Positions 1 through 7,295 of a stretch of 37,568 bases of DNA are shown here, in pieces. This DNA comes from Bacillota bacterium. GTDB lineage: Bacteria > Bacillota > Clostridia > Christensenellales > Pumilibacteraceae. The translations under genes and the position numbers were made by a program. The first letter of the stretch is position 1. Each line of letters opens with the position of its first letter. The DNA lies in NCBI GenBank assembly GCA_009783985.1, contig WQVM01000007.1:1-37568 (forward strand), read 5' to 3'. The notes beneath the pieces were generated by a model that saw only the letters and a list, made by a program, of their open reading frames with translations, was not told where the DNA came from and searched no databases.

Positions 1-64
1 GTGACAATATTTTCTCGACAAAAAACGAAAGGCTTTTTGAAGTGTGTATGGTAACTTAGTATTC

Positions 65-919
65 GTGATTGTCTATATAGAGTTTGTTATAATAGACAAC
101 TTGGTTATCACCGCACTTATTTGTATGCTTTCGGCGAGAGCTGTTGGGTATCGGGTGCGGAAGATAAGGGTTTGGAGTGCCTCGGTTGGCTCGACAATCG
201 TGGCAATTATTTTGCCCCTTATTGATATGCCGTTAGCTGTCCATATTTTGGTTAGAGTTGTTTTGGCTGTAATTATCATAGGCATTATGACTATTCCAAA
301 AGGACTACGGTTGGCGGTCAAATTCGGGGCATTGTTTTTGGGTGTTACTTTTTTGTTTGGAGGTGCACTCACGGCAATAGGGTATCTTGTGACGGGTGAT
401 ATTTATCTTGCACTGACCTCGCCATTTGTGGATATTCCGCTTGGCATAATCATTGCCGTTGCTGTCATATTGTACTGGATTTGTCGCAAGGTATTCTTAT
501 CCGTCAAGCGGTCTAAGATTATCGATGGCTTTGCCATAGATGCACATATCAGCATACTTGGCAAAACCTACAAGGTACGAGGTTTGATTGATAGCGGCAA
601 CGGACTTTATGATGACAAAACGGGCTTGCCGATAATCATACTCGGATTAAAAGCTGTCTTAAAAACGCTTGAACCGACCACGCTAATCAAGGTGTTAAGT
701 GGGGAGGGGGACGGCATCTGTAGAGGTGCCAGATATATTGAGATTAAGACAGTCACAGGTAAGGACAAAATTTTGATAGTGCCATGTCAAAAATTTGTAT
801 TATATCCTGGCAAGCGTGTGAATACAATGTATGAGAGAGTTTACGAGGTAATGGTCGGACTCAAAGCAGGAGCATTAAATTCTGGGTATGATGCGTTGCT
901 ACACCCGTGTATGCTGTAG
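65..919 (+). CDS. spoIIGA: SpoIIGA, sigma-E processing peptidase
   Basis: Membrane-embedded aspartic protease that removes the pro-sequence of sigma-E during sporulation. The N-terminal half is a run of hydrophobic segments (about five membrane helices). The soluble C-terminal half carries the catalytic-type motif GLIDSGNGLYD, with the Asp codon at 590-592, and ends in YDALLHPCML, like the end of known SpoIIGA proteins. A GTG at 44 is also in frame. I prefer the GTG at 65 because it gives MIVYIEFVIIDNLVI, the usual N-terminal look of the family, and because another frame entering from the left edge stops at 57-59. No clear Shine-Dalgarno precedes either start. The product is 285 residues, close to the family's roughly 300. 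The next gene is sigE, the conserved partner order. Function is secure; the start is not. Confidence 0.9.
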   Translation: MIVYIEFVIIDNLVITALICMLSARAVGYRVRKIRVWSASVGSTIVAIILPLIDMPLAVHILVRVVLAVIIIGIMTIPKGLRLAVKFGALFLGVTFLFGGALTAIGYLVTGDIYLALTSPFVDIPLGIIIAVAVILYWICRKVFLSVKRSKIIDGFAIDAHISILGKTYKVRGLIDSGNGLYDDKTGLPIIILGLKAVLKTLEPTTLIKVLSGEGDGICRGARYIEIKTVTGKDKILIVPCQKFVLYPGKRVNTMYERVYEVMVGLKAGALNSGYDALLHPCML

Positions 920-926
920 GAAATAA

Positions 927-1043
927 AGTAAAAAAGTAAGAAGTAAAAAGTAAAAAGTGCGGACTAGGAAATATAATATTATCCCGATAGGGCATCTAAA
1001 TCCTCGACAACACTTTTTACCTTTTACTTCTTACTTTTTACTT
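927..1043. repeat. Heptamer-armed palindrome, family A copy 1
   Basis: The spoIIGA-sigE gap is an inverted repeat. The left arm (about 927-958) is built of AAAGTAA-type 7-bp units, and the right arm (1009-1043) is its complement. The arms flank about 50 bp. The same arms recur at 9498-9535 and 9647-9684. The right arm ends about 12 bp before the sigE Shine-Dalgarno. Confidence 0.85.
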
Positions 1044-1061
1044 AAAATATAGGGAGTTTTT

Positions 1062-1787
1062 ATGAAAACCGCAAAAAGCAAATTATTCAAAAAGCTAAAA
1101 AAACTGTTAAACAAACTTGTGCCTGAGTCGTGCCAAAATGTTATTCATTACATAAGCGGCAGCGAAGTTTTGCCGCAACCTCTTTCGCAAGAAGAGGAGG
1201 CAGATGTTTTTAAGCGACTGGCAGAACAAGATGAGAGCGTGCGAGCTGTGCTTATTGAGCGTAATTTGCGACTTGTGGTGTACATTGCCCGCAAATTTGA
1301 GAATAGCGGTGTCGATGTTGAGGATTTGATATCTATCGGCACTATTGGACTTATCAAGGCGGTAGGGTCTTTTAATCCCGAACGCAATATTAAGCTGGCG
1401 ACTTATGCATCTCGCTGTATCGAAAACGAGATACTTATGCATCTTCGCCGTGTGGTTAGGCTCAAGTCAGAAGTCAGTCTTGACGAGCCGCTCAATGTTG
1501 ATTGGGAAGGCAACGAGCTTTTGATGAGCGACATTTTGGGGACAGAACCCGACACCGTATGCAAAAATCTTGAGTCATCTGTTGAGAGAGAACTTTTGTG
1601 GAAAGCTATCTCGCATCTTGGTAGCCGTGAGCAAGAAATTATGGAACTTCGTTTTGGACTCAAAGGCAAAGACGAAAAAACTCAAAAAGAAGTTGCCGAC
1701 CTACTAGGCATCTCACAATCATATATAAGTAGGTTAGAAAAAAAGATTATATCAAGGTTGAAAAGGGAAATAGCTAAGTCAATCTAA
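1062..1787 (+). CDS. sigE: RNA polymerase sporulation sigma factor sigma-E
   Basis: Early mother-cell sigma factor, made as an inactive precursor. It is 241 residues, essentially the length of Bacillus SigE (about 239). The first 30 residues are a basic amphipathic pro-sequence, followed by [17 protein letters not shown], which matches the SigE processing and maturation region. Region 2 follows ([20 protein letters not shown], then [14 protein letters not shown] and the [17 protein letters not shown] core and -10 recognition segment). Region 4 is the C-terminal helix-turn-helix ([20 protein letters not shown]). Shine-Dalgarno AGGGAG lies just before the ATG. The gene follows spoIIGA as expected, but sigG, often next in Clostridia and Bacilli, is absent here. 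Confidence 0.96.
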   Translation: MKTAKSKLFKKLKKLLNKLVPESCQNVIHYISGSEVLPQPLSQEEEADVFKRLAEQDESVRAVLIERNLRLVVYIARKFENSGVDVEDLISIGTIGLIKAVGSFNPERNIKLATYASRCIENEILMHLRRVVRLKSEVSLDEPLNVDWEGNELLMSDILGTEPDTVCKNLESSVERELLWKAISHLGSREQEIMELRFGLKGKDEKTQKEVADLLGISQSYISRLEKKIISRLKREIAKSI

Positions 1788-1791
1788 AATA

Positions 1792-1919
1792 ATGCACAAT
1801 TCTCAGTGCTCAATGATTGATGAGTGTTTTAATTTATAATGTACTAGATTATTTCTTGTCAATAATTGAGCACTAAGCATTGGAAATGGCATTGAGAATT
1901 GAGCACTGAGCATTGATTT
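1792..1919. repeat. Heptamer-armed palindrome, family B
   Basis: Starts a few bases after the sigE stop. The arms are made of ATTGAGC/ACTGAGC-type 7-bp units: the left arm is at 1792-1825, and right-arm blocks are at 1858-1885 and 1890-1918. The element ends where the -35 box of the next promoter begins. Confidence 0.8.
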
Positions 1920-1922
1920 TGC

Positions 1923-1952
1923 TTGACATTCCTTATCAAGCAGTGCTATACT
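1923..1952 (+). promoter_or_regulatory. Strong sigma-A-type promoter, near-leaderless
   Basis: TTGACA at 1923-1928, an 18-bp spacer and TATACT at 1947-1952. The start codon is only 12 bp after the -10 box and has no Shine-Dalgarno, so the transcript would have about 5 nt of leader. Confidence 0.8.
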
Positions 1953-1964
1953 AAGTTAGTAATT

Positions 1965-2591
1965 ATGAAAGTAATTTTGGTTAATGGTAGTCCCAAAAAA
2001 GAAGGGTGTTCTTATACTGCACTCACCGAAGTAGCTAGGGCGCTTAATGCTCACGGTGTGGATACGGAGATATTTTGGGTGGGGAGTAAGCCGTTGTCAG
2101 GTTGTACAGCGTGCCTTGGTTGTCGCAAAAATAACGGTGGCGGTTGTGTTATTAAAGACAAGGTTAATGAGTTTGTTAAGGTGGCGGAGAGTGCGGACGG
2201 ATTTGTGTTTGGGTCACCTGTGCATTTTGCGGCAGCGAGTGGGGCGATAAGTTGCTTTTTGGATAGGGCATTCTTTTCTTCTAGCCGTGATTTTAGGGGC
2301 AAACCGGGTGCTGCAATCGTCACGTTAAGGAGAGGCGGTGCGTCAGCGGCTTTTGATAGGCTTAACAAATATTTTACTTTTGCACAGATGCCTATTGTCA
2401 GCTCACAGTATTGGAGTATGGTGCACGGCACTACACCCGAAGAAATCAAGCAAGATTTGGAAGGACTGCAGATAATGCGTACACTTGGCAATAATATGGC
2501 GTGGTTACTCAAATGTATAGATGCAGGCAAAAAAGCAGGAGTAGAGATGCCTGTACTAGAAAAAAGAATTTCGACAGGTTTTGTTAGATAA
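1965..2591 (+). CDS. NAD(P)H-dependent FMN reductase / flavodoxin-fold protein
   Basis: 208 residues. It opens with the FMN phosphate-binding pattern MKVILVNGSPKKEGCSYTAL. A Cys-rich loop (GCTACLGCRKNNGGGC) and the segment GFVFGSPVHFAAASGAISCF follow, both typical of the NADPH-dependent FMN reductase or iron-sulfur flavoprotein family. The spaced cysteines resemble the Cys loop of iron-sulfur flavoproteins, but a cluster is inference. It likely reduces a small oxidised substrate in the cytosol; the substrate is unknown. The open frame extends 14 codons further upstream, but those codons overlap the promoter, so ATG 1965 is the start. The gene has its own promoter and is monocistronic, with a palindrome on each side. 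Confidence 0.85.
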   Translation: MKVILVNGSPKKEGCSYTALTEVARALNAHGVDTEIFWVGSKPLSGCTACLGCRKNNGGGCVIKDKVNEFVKVAESADGFVFGSPVHFAAASGAISCFLDRAFFSSSRDFRGKPGAAIVTLRRGGASAAFDRLNKYFTFAQMPIVSSQYWSMVHGTTPEEIKQDLEGLQIMRTLGNNMAWLLKCIDAGKKAGVEMPVLEKRISTGFVR

Positions 2592-2616
2592 TTAAGGATA
2601 ATAAGATGTGAGCAAT

Positions 2617-2646
2617 TCGGGACGCCGAAGGCGGCGTCCCGAATAC
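2617..2646. repeat. GGGACGCC hairpin (family G, short form)
   Basis: Perfect 12-bp inverted repeat around a 6-bp loop. It reads ATTCGGGACGCC on one arm and is the short form of the G-family palindromes seen at 34382-34414 and 35348 onward. No T-run follows, so it is a repeat more than a terminator. Confidence 0.8.
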
Positions 2647-2671
2647 TAAGTCATTTTAAGGATAAACAATC

Positions 2672-3658
2672 ATGGCAAATAACAAAAGATCATTGACAAG
2701 TAAGGAGCGTAGGGAGCTTAATAACCCTAAGCCACCGCCACCAAAAGAAGAGCAAGCGGACAAGCCAAAAAGAAAAAAGCTGGTTATATTTTTTAGCGTG
2801 CTTTGTTTGGGGCTTGCACTAATAATTGCAGGTGTTTCGATAGGAATATATTTTTCGGTTAGAGAACCCCGCTTTAATACGGACAATCCTGTTGCTCGTA
2901 TCTACTTAGAGATAGACGGCAACCGCCGTGTGCATATAGATGTTGAGCTTTTTCCTGATGATGCCCCTAATGCTGTAGCCAATTTTATTTTCTTAGTAGA
3001 AACAGGTTTTTATGACGGCACAATTATAAGTGATGTGGGCGGTGTGGAGGACGGTACTCCTGCTAGCGGACACGGTTTTATGCGATTTGCAGGATTTGTT
3101 AATCCGGTCGATAATCGCGCTAATCCAACTGTTGACCCTGCTTTTCATAGTAGTTTCCCACTACTTAGAGATGACAGAACTAACAATAGATTGGCATATA
3201 ATCTCGGGACTGCTGGCGATAACACCACATTTCGGGGTAGATACCAAGAGCCTTACATGATGTCCTTGATACAATCAGGCGGGTGGGGACCTAACCTTGG
3301 CAGGACAGCTGTGCAAATCGGTACAATCCAAAATCCTGACACTAGGTTAGAACACAGAAATAGTACAGGGGTTCGTACTTATACAGGTCATGCATTTGGA
3401 CAGGTAATGTATGATAGCCGTCAGCTTGTTAGAGAGATAGCTCAAATGAATTTCCAAGAAGAGTTTTTGACAGGGTATTCGCATAACTTTTTCCGTCATC
3501 CTGTTGCCGCCGACGGCAGAACTTCTCGTGTAGTAATCCGCCGAATCCGTGTGTATCAACAAGGGGATTTGCGTATGAATATGAATGACCGTGTAACAGA
3601 TATGCAGGGTAGAACTACAGCCTCTTGGTTGGAAAATCCTTCTACAACATGGCTCTAA
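2672..3658 (+). CDS. Membrane-anchored cyclophilin-like peptidyl-prolyl isomerase
   Basis: 328 residues. There is a charged, proline-rich cytoplasmic start (residues 1-35), one membrane helix (about 36-60), then an extracytoplasmic cyclophilin-type domain. Recognisable family pieces are VHIDVELFPDDAPNAVANF, LVETGFYDGTI and, near the end, a HAFGQV segment. The region that in active cyclophilins reads FHRV...Q.GD is here ISDV followed by FMRFAGF, so the catalytic Arg and Gln are not visible. It may be a weak isomerase or a binding-only fold acting on exported proteins. Shine-Dalgarno AAGGA precedes the ATG by 9 bp. Fold assignment is fairly sure; catalytic activity is doubtful. Confidence 0.75.
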   Translation: MANNKRSLTSKERRELNNPKPPPPKEEQADKPKRKKLVIFFSVLCLGLALIIAGVSIGIYFSVREPRFNTDNPVARIYLEIDGNRRVHIDVELFPDDAPNAVANFIFLVETGFYDGTIISDVGGVEDGTPASGHGFMRFAGFVNPVDNRANPTVDPAFHSSFPLLRDDRTNNRLAYNLGTAGDNTTFRGRYQEPYMMSLIQSGGWGPNLGRTAVQIGTIQNPDTRLEHRNSTGVRTYTGHAFGQVMYDSRQLVREIAQMNFQEEFLTGYSHNFFRHPVAADGRTSRVVIRRIRVYQQGDLRMNMNDRVTDMQGRTTASWLENPSTTWL

Positions 3659-3704
3659 ATTAGTTGCCACCCCGCAAAAAAATCATTATGCATAATTAAA
3701 CGAC

Positions 3705-3746
3705 AAAATGTCCATCCTAGGTTTATTATCAGGAGGGACATTTTTT
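3705..3746 (+). terminator. Hairpin with T-run that also holds a Shine-Dalgarno
   Basis: Left arm 3705-3718 (AAAATGTCCATCCT) pairs with 3731-3744 (AGGAGGGACATTTT) with one mismatch and a 12-nt loop, and six T follow. It could terminate the cyclophilin transcript. The right arm contains AGGAGG (3731-3736), placed to serve the ATG at 3747, so the fold would both end transcription and mask that ribosome site. Confidence 0.65.
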
Positions 3747-3839
3747 ATGTTAAACAAGAAAACATCTAACGCTAAAGTTGAAACGCAAAAAAGAGCATCA
3801 GCGAACCCGACCGAAGGGAGGGCTTTTTTATGGCTTTAG
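3747..3839 (+). CDS. Possible 30-residue leader ORF upstream of the DUF1614 gene
   Basis: ATG 3747 has a full AGGAGG 11 bases before it. The reading frame encodes MLNKKTSNAKVETQKRASAN, then PTEGRAFLWL, and stops at 3837-3839. It overlaps the next start codon (3830) by 10 bp in another frame, an arrangement typical of translational coupling. The peptide is basic and has no recognised domain. It may be a leader peptide that sets translation of the membrane protein, or merely a chance ORF. The main support is the excellent ribosome site and the overlap. Confidence 0.4.
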   Translation: MLNKKTSNAKVETQKRASANPTEGRAFLWL

Positions 3840-4606
3840 GTTTAATAGTTTTGGGGGCATTGGCACTACTTATGTTCTTTGGCGTTACTAACAGGTTGTT
3901 TGAGCGCATAGGCATAAGCAATTGGGTAGCATTTTTTTTAGCGCTAGCACTTGGACTATCTGTACTAATACCCGACATTACTTTTGGAAGACAATACTTT
4001 GCGATGAGTGTCAGTGCGTTTTTGCTACCGCTCATAATCGTAGGAATACTACTTGCTAAGGCAGCTACTACACGCAGATTTATGATATCGCTAAGTAGTA
4101 TTCTGATTGTAGCGTCGGCAACTACCGTTATCAGACTTGCTGTGCCACCCACAACTAATGTTATGGCGATTAGCAGCGGAATTGTCACAGGACTTGTAGC
4201 CGGTATACTAGCATACGCTGTCGGACGCAATCATCTTGCGACAATTACAGGTGCAATCGGTGGTATCATCTTGGGTGATGTTATTGGTGGCGGACTTCAT
4301 AACCTTATGACAGGTCAAAGCCTATATGTACTAGGCGGACTGGGTGTATTTGACGCTATTGTTATCGGTGCGGTATTCTCACTCATATTTGTAGAAGTTA
4401 TCGGTGCGATTAGACGCAACGCATACGGTGAGCGCCATGTCCGAAGAGCCGTTACAGCCGAGGCAGGCAAAGATGTAACGCACGGCACTAATAGGGTAGA
4501 GCATACCACAGCAGACAAGTATCTCAAAGATGGCAAATGCGGTTGCAATGTTGATAGTGAAGTTACTCGCCCTAAATACAGAGATTATTTTGAAGACGAA
4601 ATGTAA
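3830..4606 (+). CDS. DUF1614-type multi-pass membrane protein
   Basis: 258 residues with about seven hydrophobic helices between residues 1 and 200. A soluble acidic/basic tail (about 60 residues) includes KDGKCGCN and ends in YRDYFEDEM. The pattern of a conserved LIPDITFGRQYF segment and a GGIILGDVIGGGLHNL loop resembles the DUF1614 family, membrane proteins of unknown function common in Clostridia. The family call is from memory of motifs, not a search. Shine-Dalgarno GGGAGG lies about 9 bp before the ATG, and the upstream 30-codon ORF overlaps the start. A terminator follows at 4649-4684. Confidence 0.65.
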   Translation: MALGLIVLGALALLMFFGVTNRLFERIGISNWVAFFLALALGLSVLIPDITFGRQYFAMSVSAFLLPLIIVGILLAKAATTRRFMISLSSILIVASATTVIRLAVPPTTNVMAISSGIVTGLVAGILAYAVGRNHLATITGAIGGIILGDVIGGGLHNLMTGQSLYVLGGLGVFDAIVIGAVFSLIFVEVIGAIRRNAYGERHVRRAVTAEAGKDVTHGTNRVEHTTADKYLKDGKCGCNVDSEVTRPKYRDYFEDEM

Positions 4607-4648
4607 ATACGGGGTATAATGAAAAGCGAAAAATGAAAACTTAAAAAT

Positions 4649-4684
4649 GATTGACTTAGAGTAATTTGAGTCAATCGTTTTTTT
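4649..4684 (+). terminator. Rho-independent terminator
   Basis: GATTGACT pairs with AGTCAATC around a 12-nt loop and is followed by seven T. It ends the DUF1614 transcript. Confidence 0.85.
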
Positions 4685-4710
4685 GTGTGGGATTTGAAAT
4701 TGGGAATACA

Positions 4711-4760
4711 AGTCGTAGGGGCGGGCGTCCTCGACCGCCTGAACACTCCTATCCTTATAC
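4711..4760. repeat. G-family repeat, single arm
   Basis: Contains GTAGGGGCGGGCGTCC followed by TCGACCGCC and ends in ATCCTTATAC. This is one arm of the larger palindromes at 18701, 29743 and 35348. It sits downstream of both converging genes. Confidence 0.8.
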
Positions 4761-4972
4761 TAATACTCTGTAAGACCTGCCAAATAATCTAGAGAAACTT
4801 CAAAAAAAGTAGAAACTTTTATAGCGTAATAAAAGTCAGGCTCTTGTAGTCCGTTTTCCCATCTGCTGATAGTTGCATTGCCAACATCCAATTTTTTGGC
4901 AAGTTCGTTTTGCCCTATATTGCGTTCTTGTCGTAAGTATTTAAGCCTTTCTCCAAACAATGTTTTATTCAT
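4760..4972 (-). CDS. Small XRE-family helix-turn-helix regulator
   Basis: 70 residues, almost wholly one lambda-repressor-like DNA-binding domain: RLKYLRQERNIGQNELAKKL then DVGNATISRWENGLQEPDF, with TISRWENG as the recognition-helix signature, and a final LDYLAGLTEY. It has no sensor domain, so it is probably a compact repressor. It diverges from the small membrane protein at 5008 with only 35 bp between starts, so it may control that gene and itself. The minus-strand -10 TATAAT (4984-4979) ends exactly 6 nt before the ATG and there is no Shine-Dalgarno, so the message is probably leaderless. Confidence 0.9.
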   Translation of the reverse strand: MNKTLFGERLKYLRQERNIGQNELAKKLDVGNATISRWENGLQEPDFYYAIKVSTFFEVSLDYLAGLTEY

Positions 4973-4978
4973 AACAAG

Positions 4979-5007
4979 ATTATACTACCAAACGGCATAA
5001 GTATAAT
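4979..5007. promoter_or_regulatory. Divergent pair of -10 boxes
   Basis: Minus-strand TATAAT at 4984-4979 serves the XRE gene. Plus-strand TATAAT at 5002-5007 serves the small membrane protein. Each lies 6 nt from an ATG (4972 and 5014). The two promoters must overlap, so binding at one would affect the other. The -35 boxes are poor. Confidence 0.6.
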
Positions 5008-5208
5008 ATGAAAATGATAGATAGAATTAGATATATTATACTCCTCATTATGTATCCGACATTGTTAATAATAGTATGTGTTTTTGGAATTATCGCAATT
5101 AAAAAGATTTACAAACAGGACAAATCAAAAGGGCAGGCTATTATTTGTGTTATTGCCCTTATTTCTATTGCGGTTATTCTTGTATCAGGAATGATTGCTC
5201 ATATATAG
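5008..5208 (+). CDS. Small two-helix membrane protein
   Basis: 66 residues with two hydrophobic helices (about 9-30 and 42-63) joined by a basic loop (KKIYKQDKSKGQ). No family is recognised. The two-helix layout next to a divergent XRE repressor recalls toxin-like or immunity-like membrane peptides, but nothing proves that. The -10 box abuts ATG 5008. The second Met codon at 5014 is exactly 6 nt after the -10 box and may be the real, leaderless start. A weak hairpin with eight T follows at about 5208-5229. Confidence 0.6.
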   Translation: MKMIDRIRYIILLIMYPTLLIIVCVFGIIAIKKIYKQDKSKGQAIICVIALISIAVILVSGMIAHI

Positions 5209-5256
5209 CAAATCCGCTTGCTTTTTTTTGTGACATCCATTATAATAATATAATAC

Positions 5257-6432
5257 ATGGTCTATAAGTTTAGCAATAATATGCAAAGCGTTACGGGGTC
5301 GGCGACAAGAGAGATTTTTAAGCTATTGTCTAAGCCTGAGATTATATCTTTTGCCGGTGGACTGCCTGCTAATGAGTGTCTGCCTACGGAGGCGGTTGCC
5401 CGAATTTCTAATGAGCTACTTGTGTCAGCCGAGGGTAAGGCGATTTTGCAATACGGAACAACTGAGGGGGTTGCCACACTTAGGACAGAGCTTGTCAAGT
5501 ATGCCACTAGTGAGGGGCTAAAAGCGACAGATTCCGAGCTTATGGTGCTTAGTGGCGGACAACAGGGGATTGACTTATTTATCAAGACTTTTTGTAATAA
5601 GGGTGATGTCGTTCTAGTCGAAAATCCTACCTTCTTAGCTTTTTTGCAAGTGGCTAGCTCTTACGGTGCGCGGTGTGTGGGTGTCAAATCGGACGACAAG
5701 GGGCTTGATATAACCGACCTAGAGGCTAAGATTAAGGAGTATAAGCCAAAAGCCTTGTATGTTGTTCCGACTTTTAGCAATCCCACAGGCAAGACCTATA
5801 CGGCAGAGCGTCGCAAGGCGATTTGTGAGGTGACTGCAAAGTATGGCATTATGGTGTTAGAGGACGACCCGTACTCTCGCTTGCGATGGACAGGCGACAG
5901 AGTGTCGCCACTCAAGACTTTTGATAAGACAGGCAATGTGGTTTATGTAACATCATTTAGTAAGCTGATTTCGCCAGGACTTAGAGTGGGTTTTTGTATC
6001 GGGGAAGAAGAGGTTATCCGCAAGATGACCATCGGCAAACAATGTGCTGACCTTCACACAAGCAACCTATCACAAGCTATAGTAAGGGAGTTTTTGAGGG
6101 GCGGTCTGTTAGAGCCACATATTAAAAAAGCTGTACCTATCTATCAGAAGCGGGCAAAAACAATGCTTGATTGTCTAGCCGAATATATGCCCAAAAATTT
6201 TGAATACACTAAGCCTGAGGGCGGGCTATTTGTGTGGGGCGAATTTAAGGACAAAACCAATACCGTCCAAAAGTTTGAGCAAGCGATAACTAACAATGTC
6301 GCCTATATACAAGGGCAAGTATTTTACGCAGACAGTAGCGGACTTAACACTCTCCGCCTTAACTTCAGCAATGCCGACCCCGAAAAAATTGAGAGGGGAG
6401 TCAAGGCACTAGGCAAGATTTTTGGAAAGTAA
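5257..6432 (+). CDS. PLP-dependent aminotransferase, class I/II (LysN/MocR-type)
   Basis: 391 residues, the usual length for 2-aminoadipate or aromatic aminotransferases of fold type I. Signatures are IISFAGGLPANECLP at the start, LQYGTTEGVATLR, VVPTFSNPTGKTY (substrate and PLP Asn), LEDDPYSRLRW, and TSFSKLISPGLRVGF with the Schiff-base Lys. It probably transfers amino groups between an amino acid and 2-oxoglutarate in the cytosol. Substrate is not decidable, with 2-aminoadipate, branched-chain or aromatic acids possible. There is no Shine-Dalgarno, and TATAAT boxes at 5241-5246 and 5249-5254 lie just before ATG 5257, so the mRNA has little or no leader. The Sel1 gene follows after 8 bp, likely as one operon. 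Confidence 0.9.
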   Translation: MVYKFSNNMQSVTGSATREIFKLLSKPEIISFAGGLPANECLPTEAVARISNELLVSAEGKAILQYGTTEGVATLRTELVKYATSEGLKATDSELMVLSGGQQGIDLFIKTFCNKGDVVLVENPTFLAFLQVASSYGARCVGVKSDDKGLDITDLEAKIKEYKPKALYVVPTFSNPTGKTYTAERRKAICEVTAKYGIMVLEDDPYSRLRWTGDRVSPLKTFDKTGNVVYVTSFSKLISPGLRVGFCIGEEEVIRKMTIGKQCADLHTSNLSQAIVREFLRGGLLEPHIKKAVPIYQKRAKTMLDCLAEYMPKNFEYTKPEGGLFVWGEFKDKTNTVQKFEQAITNNVAYIQGQVFYADSSGLNTLRLNFSNADPEKIERGVKALGKIFGK

Positions 6433-6440
6433 TTTACTTT

Positions 6441-7295
6441 ATGGATATATCAAAACTAACAAAAGAAGCGGAGCAAGGGGACGCTAAGGCTCAACATAAT
6501 TTGGCGGTTAGTTATGCCAAAGGTTTTGGTGTGCCACAAGATTATTCCAAAGCATTTGAATGGTACACAAAAGCCGCTAAACAAAATTTTGCGGGGTCAC
6601 AGTTTGGCTTAGGTGTTTGCTATGCTAATGGTCAAGGAGTCGCACAGGATTATACTAAGGCTGTAGAGTGGTATACAAAATCTGCTGAGCAAGGAGATGC
6701 TCACGCTCAATGTGGGTTAGGAATTTGCTATTATAACGGTCAAGGTGTTGCACATAATTATGCAAAAGCTGTTAAGTGGTATACAAAATCTGCTGAGCAA
6801 GGAGATAAATATGCTCAAAATCGTTTAGGTTATTGCTACCATAATGGTAACGGAATAAAGCAAAACGATACAAAAGCCGTGGAATGGTGGACAAAGTCTG
6901 CTGAGCAAGGTGATGATGATGCTCAATTAAATTTGGCTGTATGTTATGCTAACGGCGAGGGTGTTCCGCAAAATTATGCAGAGACCTTTAAGTGGTATAA
7001 TAAATCTGCCGAACAAGGAAATGCTCACGCTCAATATGGGTTAGGAGTCTGTTACTATAGCGGTCAAGGTGTTAAGATAAACTATGAGAAAGCTGTGGAG
7101 TGGTATGTAAAGTCTGCTGAACAAGGATTTGCGAAAGCAATATATTTACTTGGAATTTGTTGCGATAATGGTTATGGTGTATCTCAAGATTCTGCTAAGG
7201 CGATAGAGTGGTTTATAAAAGCTGCCGAGCAAGGTGACGAAGACGCAATTGAATACTTAAAGGAAAATAAAATAAATTATGAAAAGCAAAAGTAA
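6441..7295 (+). CDS. Sel1-like tetratricopeptide repeat protein
   Basis: 284 residues composed of seven 36-residue Sel1 repeats plus a partial one. Each repeat carries A(K/H)AQ..LG.CY..G.GV, then ..AV.WY.KSAEQGD. There is no signal peptide and no other domain, so it is probably a cytosolic scaffold for protein-protein contacts. It starts 8 bp after the aminotransferase and its last 17 bp overlap the tyrS start, suggesting co-transcription of all three. The repeats are close to each other at DNA level too, which favours copy-number change by recombination. Partner proteins are unknown. Confidence 0.92.
   Translation: MDISKLTKEAEQGDAKAQHNLAVSYAKGFGVPQDYSKAFEWYTKAAKQNFAGSQFGLGVCYANGQGVAQDYTKAVEWYTKSAEQGDAHAQCGLGICYYNGQGVAHNYAKAVKWYTKSAEQGDKYAQNRLGYCYHNGNGIKQNDTKAVEWWTKSAEQGDDDAQLNLAVCYANGEGVPQNYAETFKWYNKSAEQGNAHAQYGLGVCYYSGQGVKINYEKAVEWYVKSAEQGFAKAIYLLGICCDNGYGVSQDSAKAIEWFIKAAEQGDEDAIEYLKENKINYEKQK

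Noticed and set aside
3-59. Open frame entering from the left edge and ending TAG 57-59
   Set aside because: Nineteen codons without recognisable homology; it could be the tail of an upstream gene but is too short to support.
4972-5208. XRE regulator plus small membrane protein as a toxin-antitoxin pair
   Set aside because: The genes are divergent, not in one operon, and the membrane peptide has no toxin signature; it remains a loose idea.
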